Shown here: one piece after another, positions 1-7,191 of the stretch
Layout of the letters: every line of letters starts with the position of its first letter
How positions within the stretch are numbered: position 1 is the first letter of the stretch
DNA from: Bacillota bacterium
GTDB taxonomy: Bacteria > Bacillota > Clostridia > Lachnospirales > Cellulosilyticaceae
Length of the DNA stretch: 42,267 nt
Direction of reading: 5' to 3'
Assembly (NCBI GenBank): GCA_023393125.1
Contig: JAEWMQ010000116.1
Location: 1-42,267 of the forward strand
Notes under the pieces: model-generated
Seen by the model: the letters and a program-made list of their open reading frames with translations, nothing else
What the model was told of the DNA's origin: nothing
The model's database searches: none
Translations under genes and position numbers: made by a program

Positions 1-190
1 GGAACTCATAAAATCAAATCACATGTGAATGGGCCCGAATGATTTTATGCTTTGGATGATATTCGAGTGAAGCAAACTCATTAGAAATTCTAAAACCATT
101 ACTTGTATTGACCGCAAGGGGAAGAGCTGACTACAACAGTAGCTGAGAGGTATCGCTTGGGGTGCTCAAGGATAACAGTATTTAAATGAA
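1..190. other. Unassigned non-coding stretch, possible structured RNA
   Basis: No strand gives a credible reading frame here; all forward frames carry stops. The stretch is less AT-rich than the intergenic DNA after it and is dense in short complementary segments. CATAAAATC (7-15) pairs perfectly with GATTTTATG (41-49), CTTG pairs with CAAG near 158-172, and AGCT pairs with AGCT near 127-146. I could not match it to RNase P, tmRNA, SRP, 6S RNA or a riboswitch class I know. A decayed gene end is the alternative. Positions 190-272 are AT-rich spacer with nothing recognisable. Confidence 0.25.
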
Positions 191-272
191 TTTTAAAACT
201 TTGTTTACTTCACTTATATATATGTCATTAGAAAACACTATCCCTAAATAAATTTATATAAAATTTAAATTT

Positions 273-1526
273 TTATTCTTCAAATCTTGTTTGTTCAAAT
301 TTACGTAGGATAGATGGTACAGGAACTGGTTGTTCACATTTAAAACGAACGATTTGTTTTGGATGTGGTGCAGCTTCAATTGCATTACCTTCTTCATCAT
401 AAAGTGCCTCTACTTTGACAGGGATAAAAGGTCCATTTGCAACAAGAATTTCAACTTCATCACCTACAGAGAACTTTCTACGTTGTTCAACAGTTACCAT
501 TTGAGTAACTGGATCATATTCCCTAATCATACCAGAGAAGTCATAATTACGAACATAAGAGTTATGACTATAAGTTTGATCTTTTTCAGTTGGTTTATGT
601 TGATAGAAGCCTGTTGTAAATTCACGGTGGCTTGCCTTACCTACCTCTGTTAAGAAGTAATCTTTCTTAGCCTCAAACTCTTCAGGACTATTAAGGTAAG
701 TATCAATAGCTTCACGATAAGCCTTAACAACTGTTGCTACATACAAAGGTGTTTTCATACGTCCTTCAATTTTAAAGCTATAAATTCCTGCTTCTACAAG
801 CTCTGGAATATATTCAATCATACAAAGATCGCGAGAATTATAAATATAAGTGCCTCTCTCATCTTCTTCAATTGGCATATATTCACCTGGTCTTGTTTCT
901 TCAACTACGCTATATTTCCAGCGACAAGGTTGAGCACATTCTCCATGATTAGCATCACGATGGGTCATATAATTGCTAAGTAAGCAACGCCCAGAGTATG
1001 CCATACACATAGCACCATGAACGAAAGACTCTAAATCAATATCTTCTGGTAAATGATCATGCATTTCCTTAATTTCAGCAAAAGAAAGTTCACGAGCTGT
1101 AACAATACGTTTAGCACCTTGATTAGCCCAAAAGAGAGCAGTGTGGTAATTGGTATTATTCGCTTGTGTTGAAATATGAACTTCCATATTAGGTACTGTT
1201 TCACGAACAATACTAAATACACCAGGATCTGCTACAATCAGTGCATCTACACCTATAGACTCTAGGTAAAGGAAGTATTCTTTCATTCCTTCAAAATCTT
1301 GATGGTGAGCAAAGATATTGCAAGTAACATAAACTTGTACACCATGAGCATGAGCAAACTCAATACCTTCTTTCATTTCTTCAGGAGTAAAATTCTTGGC
1401 TTTCGCACGAAGACCATATTTATTTCCTCCAATATAAATAGCATCTGCTCCATATAAAACAGCGATTTTTAAATTTTCTAAGCTACCAGCGGGTGCTAGC
1501 AATTCTACTCTTTTTTGACGACTCAT
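273..1526 (-). CDS. yrrO: Peptidase U32-family protein, YrrO-like tRNA uridine hydroxylation factor
   Basis: This 417-residue protein is of the U32 family, which despite its name includes prephenate-dependent tRNA wobble-uridine 5-hydroxylation factors (TrhP; YrrN/YrrO in Bacillus). The N-terminal barrel opens with VELLAPAGSLENLKIAVLYG. The Cys-rich segment expected for an iron-sulfur cluster sits at about residues 173-202 (GAMCMAYSGRC, GECAQPCRWKY). A C-terminal beta domain follows from about residue 335. Its ATG overlaps the end of the upstream methyltransferase gene by 4 bases, so the two are probably translationally coupled. The pair fits hydroxylation (this protein) followed by methylation (TrmR) to 5-methoxyuridine. 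The family call is firm; the exact tRNA role is inferred from the family and the neighbour. Confidence 0.85.
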   Translation of the reverse strand: MSRQKRVELLAPAGSLENLKIAVLYGADAIYIGGNKYGLRAKAKNFTPEEMKEGIEFAHAHGVQVYVTCNIFAHHQDFEGMKEYFLYLESIGVDALIVADPGVFSIVRETVPNMEVHISTQANNTNYHTALFWANQGAKRIVTARELSFAEIKEMHDHLPEDIDLESFVHGAMCMAYSGRCLLSNYMTHRDANHGECAQPCRWKYSVVEETRPGEYMPIEEDERGTYIYNSRDLCMIEYIPELVEAGIYSFKIEGRMKTPLYVATVVKAYREAIDTYLNSPEEFEAKKDYFLTEVGKASHREFTTGFYQHKPTEKDQTYSHNSYVRNYDFSGMIREYDPVTQMVTVEQRRKFSVGDEVEILVANGPFIPVKVEALYDEEGNAIEAAPHPKQIVRFKCEQPVPVPSILRKFEQTRFEE

Positions 1527-2197
1527 TTTTCTGTCCCTCCTATTTTGTAACTAAGCGCAACGCCATCACCAATAGGAACAACACTTGATCTAAGTGTATC
1601 ACTATGAGTAATGGTCCATAAAAATTCTCTTAATCTTGAATGTGTCGTACGTTTCCTACGATCAATTAAATAGCGTGAACGTGCCACCGTTCCTTTGTGA
1701 AGTACATTATCTGTAATAAGTAGTCCATTCGGTTTTAATAAACGGATACATTCTGGTAAAAAGTTAATGTACTGTCCTTTAGCGCAGTCCATAAAAATAA
1801 CATCAAAGCTTTCACTAGGTAATTGTGTTAAAGTGATGGCTGCATCACCCTCAATAATTTCAATGGTATCTTCAAGACCAGCTGCTTTAATATTTTTACG
1901 TGCTTGACGTAGCATATAATCAAAGCGTTCAAGAGTGGTGATTTTGCCACCTTCTTTTAAATAACTGCTCATAAAAATAGAAGAATACCCAACAGCGGTT
2001 CCAATTTCCAGTATTGTACTTGGCTGTACTAATGAAAGTTGTACTTTGATAAAATCTGCAACTTCAGGTTTAATAATGGGCCAGGTTTCAGCCTCTATAG
2101 CAATTTGATGCTCTATGTTGGCTAAAAGAGAAGAGCGAGGTGCTTCATGAAGCGCCCTGATATATTCAACAATGTAGCTATAATTAATTTCACTCAT
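1523..2197 (-). CDS. trmR: tRNA 5-hydroxyuridine O-methyltransferase (TrmR/YrrM-like)
   Basis: This is a 224-residue class I SAM-dependent O-methyltransferase of the caffeoyl-CoA/catechol type. Motif I is ILEIGTAVGYSS near residues 62-73. The acidic ribose-binding region follows (TTLERFDYML) and the metal-site region FDVIFMDCAKGQY comes later. Bacillus YrrM (TrmR) methylates 5-hydroxyuridine at tRNA position 34, and the coupled U32 gene downstream makes that substrate, so this assignment is favoured over a small-molecule O-methyltransferase. An AAAGGG ribosome site lies just upstream of ATG 2197. In Bacillus the gene directly upstream is yrrL (mltG). Here mltG lies 5.1 kb away because an island has been inserted within 30 bases of the trmR start, which probably changed its promoter. 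Confidence 0.8.
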   Translation of the reverse strand: MSEINYSYIVEYIRALHEAPRSSLLANIEHQIAIEAETWPIIKPEVADFIKVQLSLVQPSTILEIGTAVGYSSIFMSSYLKEGGKITTLERFDYMLRQARKNIKAAGLEDTIEIIEGDAAITLTQLPSESFDVIFMDCAKGQYINFLPECIRLLKPNGLLITDNVLHKGTVARSRYLIDRRKRTTHSRLREFLWTITHSDTLRSSVVPIGDGVALSYKIGGTEK

Positions 2198-2223
2198 AAT
2201 AAGACCCTTTCTAAATTATTCTC

Positions 2224-2238
2224 TTATGCCACTATAAA
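2224..2238. repeat. Left attachment core, next to trmR
   Basis: TTATGCCACTATAAA is identical to 7177-7191, in the same orientation. It lies 27 bases upstream of the trmR start and about 70 bases from the integrase stop, the usual place for an attachment site of this integrase class. Confidence 0.7.
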
Positions 2239-2287
2239 TGGTACTTTATCACGTTAAGCTTTAAAATTCAATATTTATAAAATGCTC

Positions 2288-2308
2288 GGGTAAATTTCGG
2301 GCAAATTA
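2288..2308. repeat. Inner arm-type repeat, left copy
   Basis: GGGTAAATTTCGGGCAAATT(A) matches 7059-7079 at 19 of 21 positions in the same orientation and overlaps the integrase stop codon. Direct repeats of this kind just inside island ends are typical arm-binding sites of integrases with an AP2-like N-terminal domain, which this integrase appears to have. Confidence 0.55.
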
Positions 2309-3411
2309 CTTCAACGTGGCAAATATGTTGTCCATTTTATTGGCGGTTACTATATTATATTCGTTAATAGGATTAGTGTATATATTAAGCGTAGTGGTCG
2401 TGTTTGAGTGACCCAACATACTACTTACACTTGCTATATTGGCATTGTTTTGGATAAGAAGAGTAGCATTAAAATGACGTAGCTCGTGGAATGTAATGTG
2501 TGGTAATCCTAACTCTTTACAACGTCGTGTGAGATACACACGAAAGTAGGGAAGTGATACCACATGACCATTTTTAAAAAATAGCTGTTTTTCTTTATTC
2601 CAAGTAGTCACGGTATTAATATACTCATTCAGATACTTAAGTGTAGTAGAAGATACATTGATAACTCGAGTACTACTGTAATTCTTAGTATCTATATTCT
2701 TGCCTTTTTCATCACCATGTACACCAATTTGTTTATTAACGGTTATAGTTTTATTTTCAAAATCAATATCATCTAATGTTAATGCGCGTATTTCACTTGT
2801 TCTCATACCAGTTATGAGCGCAAGAAAGAAGCCACATTTTTGACTTGGTACGTGCTCATGCTCGTAAGAGTCAATTAACACCTTAAGTTGTTCCATAGTA
2901 AGTTTAGACATATTAGTTTTTGTAGGTTTAGGTGTTTCTATGTGGCGATAAGGGGTACGATTTATAATTTCCCATTCCTCAGCCTTGTTAAGTATAGCAC
3001 GTAGTACAGCAGCGATGCAATTGATAGTATTAGTAGAGTAGTTTTCTTTAGATTTAATCAGTTTATTTATAAAAGCCTGTATAGTAAGAGGGGTAATGTC
3101 TTTTAACTTTGTATTTCCAAACGAAGTTTTTAAATGTGCTCTATAAATATCATCGTAATATGATCTAGTAGCACCTTTAGTTTAAAAAGATATTCACTGT
3201 TATATTGTTCATAAAAATCTTTAAAGAAAGTATTCTCATTACTTCCCATCATGCCTTTTTCTATTTTATAGATAAAGTCTTTTTCAAATTCCTTGGCTTC
3301 TTTTTTAGTATCATAGAAATTTTCGGTATATGGTTTACCATTTCTAGTAACCCTTATTCTCCACTTGTTAGGCTTATTATCGGCGTATGCAGTGCGCTTT
3401 TCCAAGTCCAT
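2306..3411 (-). pseudogene. Tyrosine integrase (AP2-like arm-binding type), broken by one frameshift
   Basis: Two adjacent frames rebuild one integrase of about 368 residues. The first part (3411 down to about 3180) has the AP2-like arm-binding domain (KWRIRVTRNGKPYTENFYDT) and the start of the core-binding domain. After FKLK near 3180 the reading frame is lost. In the next frame it resumes as GATRSYYDDIYRAHL and runs without a stop through 2911 to 2306. The catalytic domain keeps the expected residues: Arg in GMRTSEIRAL, HELRH, the later His in LGHSNTTTT, and Tyr in NIYTN. A single missing A in CTAAAGGTGC would explain the break; no slippery heptamer is in register. The 201-residue distal part could start at ATG 2911 but would lack DNA-arm binding. 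A sequencing error remains possible. Confidence 0.8.
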
Positions 3412-3612
3412 AATATCACCTATCCTTTACTTTTGTATTTTAATATGCAAAAACTCTATATATATTATTTATATTTATTTATTATTTGTAATTTGATAAA
3501 AATAGTAAAATACAGTAATACAGAATAGATATGTTTATTGACTTAAATAAAACTATTGACTTATTGTCTGAATTATGTGGTATTATGTAAATGAAAATAA
3601 TTGGATTATATT

Positions 3613-3819
3613 ATGACAACTATTCCTTTTGCCCTGTGGCATTTTGGATATATCAGTTCTATTGCTTTTAGAGTGGAATATGGTTTAATGAATGCGATGA
3701 TTTGGAAGGCAATTACAGGACTGTGCTTCGGAATAGTATTAGGTGCTGTTCGTTTAAAAACCAAGAATTGTTATTCCACCATACTACTGCACAGTGTAAT
3801 GAACATATTTGGTAGGTAA
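3613..3819 (+). pseudogene. CPBP (CAAX-like) intramembrane protease, C-terminal remnant
   Basis: About 69 residues match the C-terminal third of CPBP intramembrane metalloproteases. FALWHFGY carries the second conserved His motif, and LLHSVMNIFG carries the last His-x3-Asn motif, with hydrophobic helices between. The N-terminal EExxxR glutamate motif and the first helices are missing, and a stop lies at 3598-3600 just before the open stretch. There is no clear ribosome site. It is therefore a truncated, probably non-functional copy, likely left by rearrangement inside the island. Confidence 0.6.
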
Positions 3820-3870
3820 ACAAAATGAGCATAATACGAAGTTAACAATGGCATACTTTACCCGATAAAA

Positions 3871-3899
3871 TAGAATTATAAATTTGAATTTACAAGGAG
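3871..3899 (+). repeat. Upstream module U, copy 1
   Basis: This 29-bp segment ends in the ribosome site of the first GNAT gene. It matches 4454-4482 at 26 of 29 positions. The shared leader in front of both acetyltransferase genes points to duplication or exchange of gene units. Confidence 0.6.
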
Positions 3900-3909
3900 T
3901 AAATTTTTT

Positions 3910-4359
3910 ATGATAGAGATAAGAGAAGCCTCTGTAACATCTAAAGAAGCAGTACAGTTGATTGATGAGTTATCAGCTATACTGGAGAAAGTTACAGGAA
4001 GTAGTGGAAATGCAAGTTTTCACATTGATGCATTAAAAGCACCTCGTACAATTTTTGTTATTGCCTATAGTGATGGGAAGCCTATAGGCTGTGGAGCTCT
4101 TCAAAACTATTCAGACGACACCGCAGAGATAAAACGTGTTTATTCCAGAATAGAAGGTAGAGGGATTGGAACACAAATTTTACGAATTCTTGAAGGTTAT
4201 GCATATAGCTATAGGTATAGGGAAATTGTATTAGAAACACGAAAAGTTAATATGACAGCTATTCGTTTTTATCAGAGGCGTGGATATCAGATTTGCCCTA
4301 ATTACGGAAAATATACTCTTCATGAAGAAGCAGTATGCTTTTGTAAAAGTATTGTTTAA
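3910..4359 (+). CDS. GNAT-family N-acetyltransferase
   Basis: This 149-residue single-domain GNAT protein should transfer acetyl from acetyl-CoA to an amine; the substrate cannot be read. The acetyl-CoA pyrophosphate loop is visible as RVYSRIEGRGIGTQILRIL (about residues 76-94; Q/RxxGxG/A type). The conserved C-terminal helix and strand follow as NMTAIRFYQRRGYQ. An ACAAGGAG ribosome site precedes ATG 3910. It is the first complete cargo gene of the island and is flanked by repeat modules shared with the next acetyltransferase gene (leader at 3871-3899, trailer at 4388-4445). The sequences of the two enzymes differ greatly, so they are not recent duplicates although their flanks are alike. Confidence 0.85.
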   Translation: MIEIREASVTSKEAVQLIDELSAILEKVTGSSGNASFHIDALKAPRTIFVIAYSDGKPIGCGALQNYSDDTAEIKRVYSRIEGRGIGTQILRILEGYAYSYRYREIVLETRKVNMTAIRFYQRRGYQICPNYGKYTLHEEAVCFCKSIV

Positions 4360-4387
4360 AATTCTACTACATAAAAACTAAAAGAGT

Positions 4388-4445
4388 AATAGACAAAATC
4401 CAGTTTATCGTAATAAATAGCTATTTAATTTAGCAATTAAAAATA
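4388..4445 (+). repeat. Downstream module D, copy 1
   Basis: About 57 bases closely match 5101-5156 and follow the stop of the first GNAT gene. The shared centre is AGTTTATCGTAATAAATAGC. This copy contains the 14-bp palindrome TAAATAGCTATTTA. Copy 2 follows the second GNAT gene at a similar distance. Confidence 0.6.
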
Positions 4446-4453
4446 GATATTTT

Positions 4454-4482
4454 TAGAATTATAAGTTTGAATTTGCGAGGAG
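4454..4482 (+). repeat. Upstream module U, copy 2
   Basis: This is the second copy of the 3871-3899 leader. It begins about 9 bases after module D copy 1. The ribosome site it carries leads only to a 6-codon frame (MASSKE, ATG at about 4490). The real GNAT start 50 bases on has its own AAGGAGG. Confidence 0.55.
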
Positions 4483-4541
4483 AAGAGATATGGCTTCAAG
4501 CAAAGAATGAAAAACTGGAATTTTTAAGGAGGTATTTTATT

Positions 4542-5087
4542 ATGAAATATAATAAAACAATAATATTAAAGAACGGCAAGGAATGCTGTTTGAGAAATGG
4601 AATTGAAAGTGATGGACAGGCTGTATTCGAGAATTTTAATTTGACGCATATGCAAACCGATTATTTACTTTCATATCCAGATGAAAATAGTTTTGATGTG
4701 ACACAGGAAAGCCAATTTTTGAAAGAAAAATCTGAGAGTGAAAATGAGATTGAGATAATTGCCATGGTTGGCAATGTAGTTGTCGGGACTGCTGGAATTG
4801 AAGCGGTAGGCAGTAAATATAAGGTGCGACATCGTGCTGAATTTGGTATCAGTGTTGCCAAAGAGTTTTGGGGAATCGGGATTGGACGGGCGTTAATGGA
4901 TGCATGTATTGAATGTGCAAGGGATGCTGGATATATGCAACTTGAGCTTAATGTAGTTACTGAAAATGTAAAAGCCATATCAATGTATGAAAGAGCAGGA
5001 TTTACTGAATATGGCAGAAATCCTAAGGGCTTTAATTCTCGTAAGACAGGATTTCAGGAAGTTATTTATATGAGATTAGAATTGTAA
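4542..5087 (+). CDS. GNAT-family N-acetyltransferase (RimJ/RimL-like)
   Basis: This 181-residue GNAT enzyme shows the acetyl-CoA loop GISVAKEFWGIGIGRALMDA and the C-terminal LELNVVTENVKAISMYERAG, a pattern common to RimJ/RimL-like protein or amine acetyltransferases. The frame is open further upstream to 4467, but ATG 4542 is chosen because a near-perfect AAGGAGG lies at 4526-4532 with normal spacing, and the upstream in-frame residues (MNLRGEEIWLQAKNE) look like translated leader. It lies between repeat modules U2 and D2 in the island. The substrate is unknown; resistance or self-protection roles are common for such cargo but not shown here. Confidence 0.85.
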   Translation: MKYNKTIILKNGKECCLRNGIESDGQAVFENFNLTHMQTDYLLSYPDENSFDVTQESQFLKEKSESENEIEIIAMVGNVVVGTAGIEAVGSKYKVRHRAEFGISVAKEFWGIGIGRALMDACIECARDAGYMQLELNVVTENVKAISMYERAGFTEYGRNPKGFNSRKTGFQEVIYMRLEL

Positions 5088-5100
5088 TGAAAATATATTG

Positions 5101-5156
5101 AATAGACAAATCCCAGTTTATCGTAATAAATAGCTATTAAACTACCAATTAAAAAG
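5101..5156 (+). repeat. Downstream module D, copy 2
   Basis: This second copy of 4388-4445 follows the second GNAT gene. Its first 14 bases, AATAGACAAATCCC, recur as an exact inverted copy at 6089-6102, on the far side of the methyltransferase gene. Confidence 0.6.
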
Positions 5157-5166
5157 ATAGTTTGTT

Positions 5167-5196
5167 AGAGCCAGGTGAAAACTTGGTTCTATTTTT
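5167..5196 (+). terminator. Rho-independent terminator after the second GNAT gene
   Basis: AGAGCCAGG pairs with CTTGGTTCT (with G-U pairs) around a short A-rich loop, followed by ATTTTT. It separates the GNAT genes from the methyltransferase gene. Confidence 0.65.
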
Positions 5197-5252
5197 GTAT
5201 AATGGTGGGAATAGATATTTTATAGATAAGAATTTAATGTGGAGGAATAAGT

Positions 5253-5945
5253 ATGTCCCAATATATAGTTGATGATAGTAAAAAAGCGTGGGAAGCTAAT
5301 GCCGAGTTTTGGGATGAGCATATAGGTGATGATTCCAATCAATTTCACAGAGAGGTTATAAGACCAAAGGTAAGTGAATTGCTTGATATTAAAGAAAATG
5401 ATTTTATACTTGATATTGCTTGTGGAAATGGAAATTACGCTGCTTATATTGCAGAAAGAGGAGCAGATGTTGTTGCGTTTGATTACAGCTCTAAAATGAT
5501 TGAGCTGGCAGAAAAAAGGCAACATAAGTATAAAGACAAAATAGAATTTCATGTTATAGATGCAACAAATGAAAAAGAACTCCGTTCACTAAAAAAGGAT
5601 AGACTATATACCAAGGCTGTATCTAATATGGCAATAATGGATATTGTAGAAATAAGTGTTTTGTTTCAGTGTGTCAATGCTCTACTTATAGAAAATGGTA
5701 CTTTTGTTTTCGCTACACAACATCCTTGCTTTGTGACTTTGACTGAAAAGTATATGACTACTCATAGTTATAATGGAGAGGCGATTACAGGGCAACCTCA
5801 ATTACAGTGTTATTATCATCGCTCATTACAGGATATATTTAATATATGTTTTAAAAGTGGGTTTATAGTGGACGGCTTTTATGAAGAATGTTATGGAGTT
5901 AAAGAGAATCCAGACGTAATAATTGTTCGAGCGAGAAAGTTATAG
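5253..5945 (+). CDS. Class I SAM-dependent methyltransferase
   Basis: This 230-residue methyltransferase has motif I FILDIACGNGNYAAYIAERG (about residues 50-69), motif II VVAFDYSSKMIELA and a later NALLIENGTFVFATQHPC strand typical of UbiE/small-molecule methyltransferases. GTGGAGGAA precedes ATG 5253. It is the third complete cargo gene of the island and lies behind its own upstream terminator. Inverted 14-base segments (5101-5114 and 6089-6102) flank it, which hints that it was acquired or inverted as a unit. The substrate cannot be predicted. A tRNA or rRNA target is not supported by any extra RNA-binding domain. Confidence 0.85.
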   Translation: MSQYIVDDSKKAWEANAEFWDEHIGDDSNQFHREVIRPKVSELLDIKENDFILDIACGNGNYAAYIAERGADVVAFDYSSKMIELAEKRQHKYKDKIEFHVIDATNEKELRSLKKDRLYTKAVSNMAIMDIVEISVLFQCVNALLIENGTFVFATQHPCFVTLTEKYMTTHSYNGEAITGQPQLQCYYHRSLQDIFNICFKSGFIVDGFYEECYGVKENPDVIIVRARKL

Positions 5946-6033
5946 GCGTAAAATTTCAAATTCATCAAAATAAATATTCTTATTTTTTAGCATATGTACA
6001 GCTATTTTTATTGCATAAAATGACAAATTACTC

Positions 6034-6062
6034 TTTAGAAAATCGAACATTTGTCCTATAAT
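6034..6062 (+). promoter_or_regulatory. Possible promoter with a LexA-like box
   Basis: TTTAGA, 17 bases, then TATAAT (6057-6062). The spacer contains GAACATTTGTCC, one base from a GAAC-N4-GTTC LexA-type operator. No gene starts close behind; two hairpins lie at 6118-6156 and 6191-6227. Any product might be a short RNA. The case is weak. Confidence 0.25.
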
Positions 6063-6088
6063 AAGCACGTATTCAATATAACCCCCAA

Positions 6089-6102
6089 GGGATTTGTCTA
6101 TT
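6089..6102 (-). repeat. Inverted copy of the start of module D
   Basis: GGGATTTGTCTATT is the exact reverse complement of 5101-5114. It forms an inverted pair around the methyltransferase gene. Apart from this and the neighbouring hairpins I see nothing in the gap 5946-6293. Confidence 0.4.
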
Positions 6103-6117
6103 GCCCTCCACAGGCAG

Positions 6118-6156
6118 TAGACCTAGGCGTATATATGATAACATGGTCTATTTTTT
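6118..6156 (+). terminator. Weak hairpin plus T-run
   Basis: TAGACC pairs with GGTCTA across a long loop and is followed by six T. It could end the methyltransferase transcript, but the stem is short. Confidence 0.35.
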
Positions 6157-6190
6157 GTAAAAAGATAGTTGTTTAAAAGATAAATCATAA

Positions 6191-6227
6191 GGCTACACTC
6201 TAGAAAAGGAGTGTGGTCTTGTGTTTT
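6191..6227 (+). terminator. Rho-independent terminator
   Basis: GGCTACACTC pairs with GAGTGTGGTC (two G-U pairs) over an 8-base loop, followed by TTGTGTTTT. It separates the methyltransferase region from the next small gene. Confidence 0.6.
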
Positions 6228-6293
6228 AAAGCTACCCCGTATAAAATTAAGATGATTCAGATAAAATAATTGTTATTTATGGGGGGAGTTTAT

Positions 6294-6488
6294 ATGAATA
6301 AAAGGGCAGAAACATTAGAAATACTGGCATATTTTATTTTTGTTTTAGGTGGTATTTTTATGATGATAGGGATATACTTTGAGGCGATAGTATTGTGGCA
6401 GATGCTTGGATTAATCACTTTGCTTTTAGCTCTAGGAAGTATTCCTTTGGGATTAGCAGAAATAATAAAACAGCTTTCTAAAAAATGA
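6294..6488 (+). CDS. Small two-helix membrane protein, unknown function
   Basis: This 64-residue protein has two strongly hydrophobic segments (about residues 9-28, EILAYFIFVLGGIFMMIGIY, and 32-54) and a lysine-rich end (KQLSKK). ATG 6294 is chosen over the upstream in-frame ATGs because GGGGGGAG lies just before it. I do not recognise a family. It lies in the right part of the island before another membrane-anchored protein, also with a G-rich ribosome site. Small hydrophobic island proteins may be toxins, membrane modulators or remnants; nothing in the sequence decides this. Confidence 0.55.
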   Translation: MNKRAETLEILAYFIFVLGGIFMMIGIYFEAIVLWQMLGLITLLLALGSIPLGLAEIIKQLSKK

Positions 6489-6576
6489 AAATTCAATAAG
6501 GTAAGACAAATTGTTGAATAAGCTCACAAAATAATATAGAATTGTCTTGAATTTTATTTGTGGGGTGGGGGAAAGG

Positions 6577-7020
6577 ATGAATAAAAAATATACACGCATT
6601 ATAGTTGTGGTAATAGTATGCATCTTAGCAGTAAATGTAATTAGGGCATTTATGTTTTTAGGTAACGCGAATACGTTTAACGCTGCGGGCATTAAGATAG
6701 CAACTAACAAGTTTAAATCAGCTAAAGAGGTTGAGGTACATAACAACGGCTCAACAATACAAATAAACGTAATACTAGATAAAGAAGCAAAATCATTAAC
6801 AACAGACAATTATGTTGAGATTAGAGATTTCTTTGCTAAGCTTAATACTATGGATAATACTGATTCAGAAATATATGTAGTAAGTCTAGATATAAGAAAT
6901 TCTGCTGATAGCGGTATATGTGGAGGAGCAGTTCTGACTACGGACATATTTAATACTGACTGGGGTAAAATAACAGACATAAAAGAATTAGCAAATAACC
7001 TAGACTTAGTAATTTATTAA
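6577..7020 (+). CDS. Membrane-anchored extracytoplasmic protein, unknown function
   Basis: This 147-residue protein has one N-terminal hydrophobic segment (KKYTRIIVVVIVCILAVNVI) after a positive start, which fits a signal anchor. The rest is a soluble domain of mixed strands and helices (KSAKEVEVHNNGSTIQINV, YVVSLDIRN). ATG 6577 follows GGGGGAAAGG; the frame upstream to 6547 lacks a better site. It is the last gene of the island, and a strong hairpin at 7027-7058 follows directly. No family is recognised. The gene may form a unit with the small membrane protein before it. Confidence 0.6.
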   Translation: MNKKYTRIIVVVIVCILAVNVIRAFMFLGNANTFNAAGIKIATNKFKSAKEVEVHNNGSTIQINVILDKEAKSLTTDNYVEIRDFFAKLNTMDNTDSEIYVVSLDIRNSADSGICGGAVLTTDIFNTDWGKITDIKELANNLDLVIY

Positions 7021-7026
7021 AAATTA

Positions 7027-7058
7027 AAGACCTACAATACGTAGGTCTTATTTCTTTT
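7027..7058 (+). terminator. Rho-independent terminator at the right end of the island
   Basis: AAGACCTAC and GTAGGTCTT form a perfect 9-bp stem with loop AATAC, followed by ATTTCTTTT. It ends directly before the right arm repeat. Confidence 0.7.
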
Positions 7059-7079
7059 GGGTAAATATCGGGCAAATAA
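7059..7079. repeat. Inner arm-type repeat, right copy
   Basis: GGGTAAATATCGGGCAAATA(A) matches 2288-2308 at 19 of 21 positions in direct orientation, about 98 bases inside the right core repeat. Confidence 0.55.
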
Positions 7080-7176
7080 AATATTAAAAACAACAATTTT
7101 CTAATAGTTAACAGAAAACTTTCTAACAAGAAAACACCATTTGTCAATGTTTCTAAACCAACATATGCACTTTGCA

Positions 7177-7191
7177 TTATGCCACTATAAA
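7177..7191. repeat. Right attachment core, on the mltG side
   Basis: TTATGCCACTATAAA is identical to 2224-2238. The mltG terminator begins about 75 bases to the right. Confidence 0.7.

Larger units (their letters stand above)
2224..7191. mobile_element. Integrated genomic island with decayed tyrosine integrase, between trmR and mltG
   Basis: The island is bounded by an identical 15-bp direct repeat, TTATGCCACTATAAA, at 2224-2238 and 7177-7191. A tyrosine integrase lies at the left end with its stop about 70 bases from the repeat, and a second imperfect repeat pair lies just inside each end. It separates two genes that are neighbours in Bacillus (yrrL and yrrM). Cargo, mostly rightward: CPBP protease remnant, two GNAT acetyltransferases, a methyltransferase and two small membrane-linked proteins. 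No conjugation, replication or phage structural gene is visible, so it is a cargo-only or mobilisable island at most. The integrase is frameshifted, so the island is probably fixed unless helped in trans. Confidence 0.75.

Noticed and set aside
3170..3190. Programmed -1 frameshift in the island integrase
   Set aside because: No X-XXY-YYZ heptamer is in register at the junction, and integrases of this family are not known to need frameshifting; a simple deletion or read error is more likely.
3871..5156. Integron-type gene cassettes
   Set aside because: The repeats lack the paired attC core sites (GTTRRRY/RYYYAAC in the right arrangement), and no integron integrase is present; only the unit-like layout was kept as an observation.
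5220..5552. Minus-strand frame of 110 codons opposite the methyltransferase
   Set aside because: It lies fully within or across the start of a clear methyltransferase gene and encodes a low-complexity Phe/Ile/Ser-rich product without a start signal.
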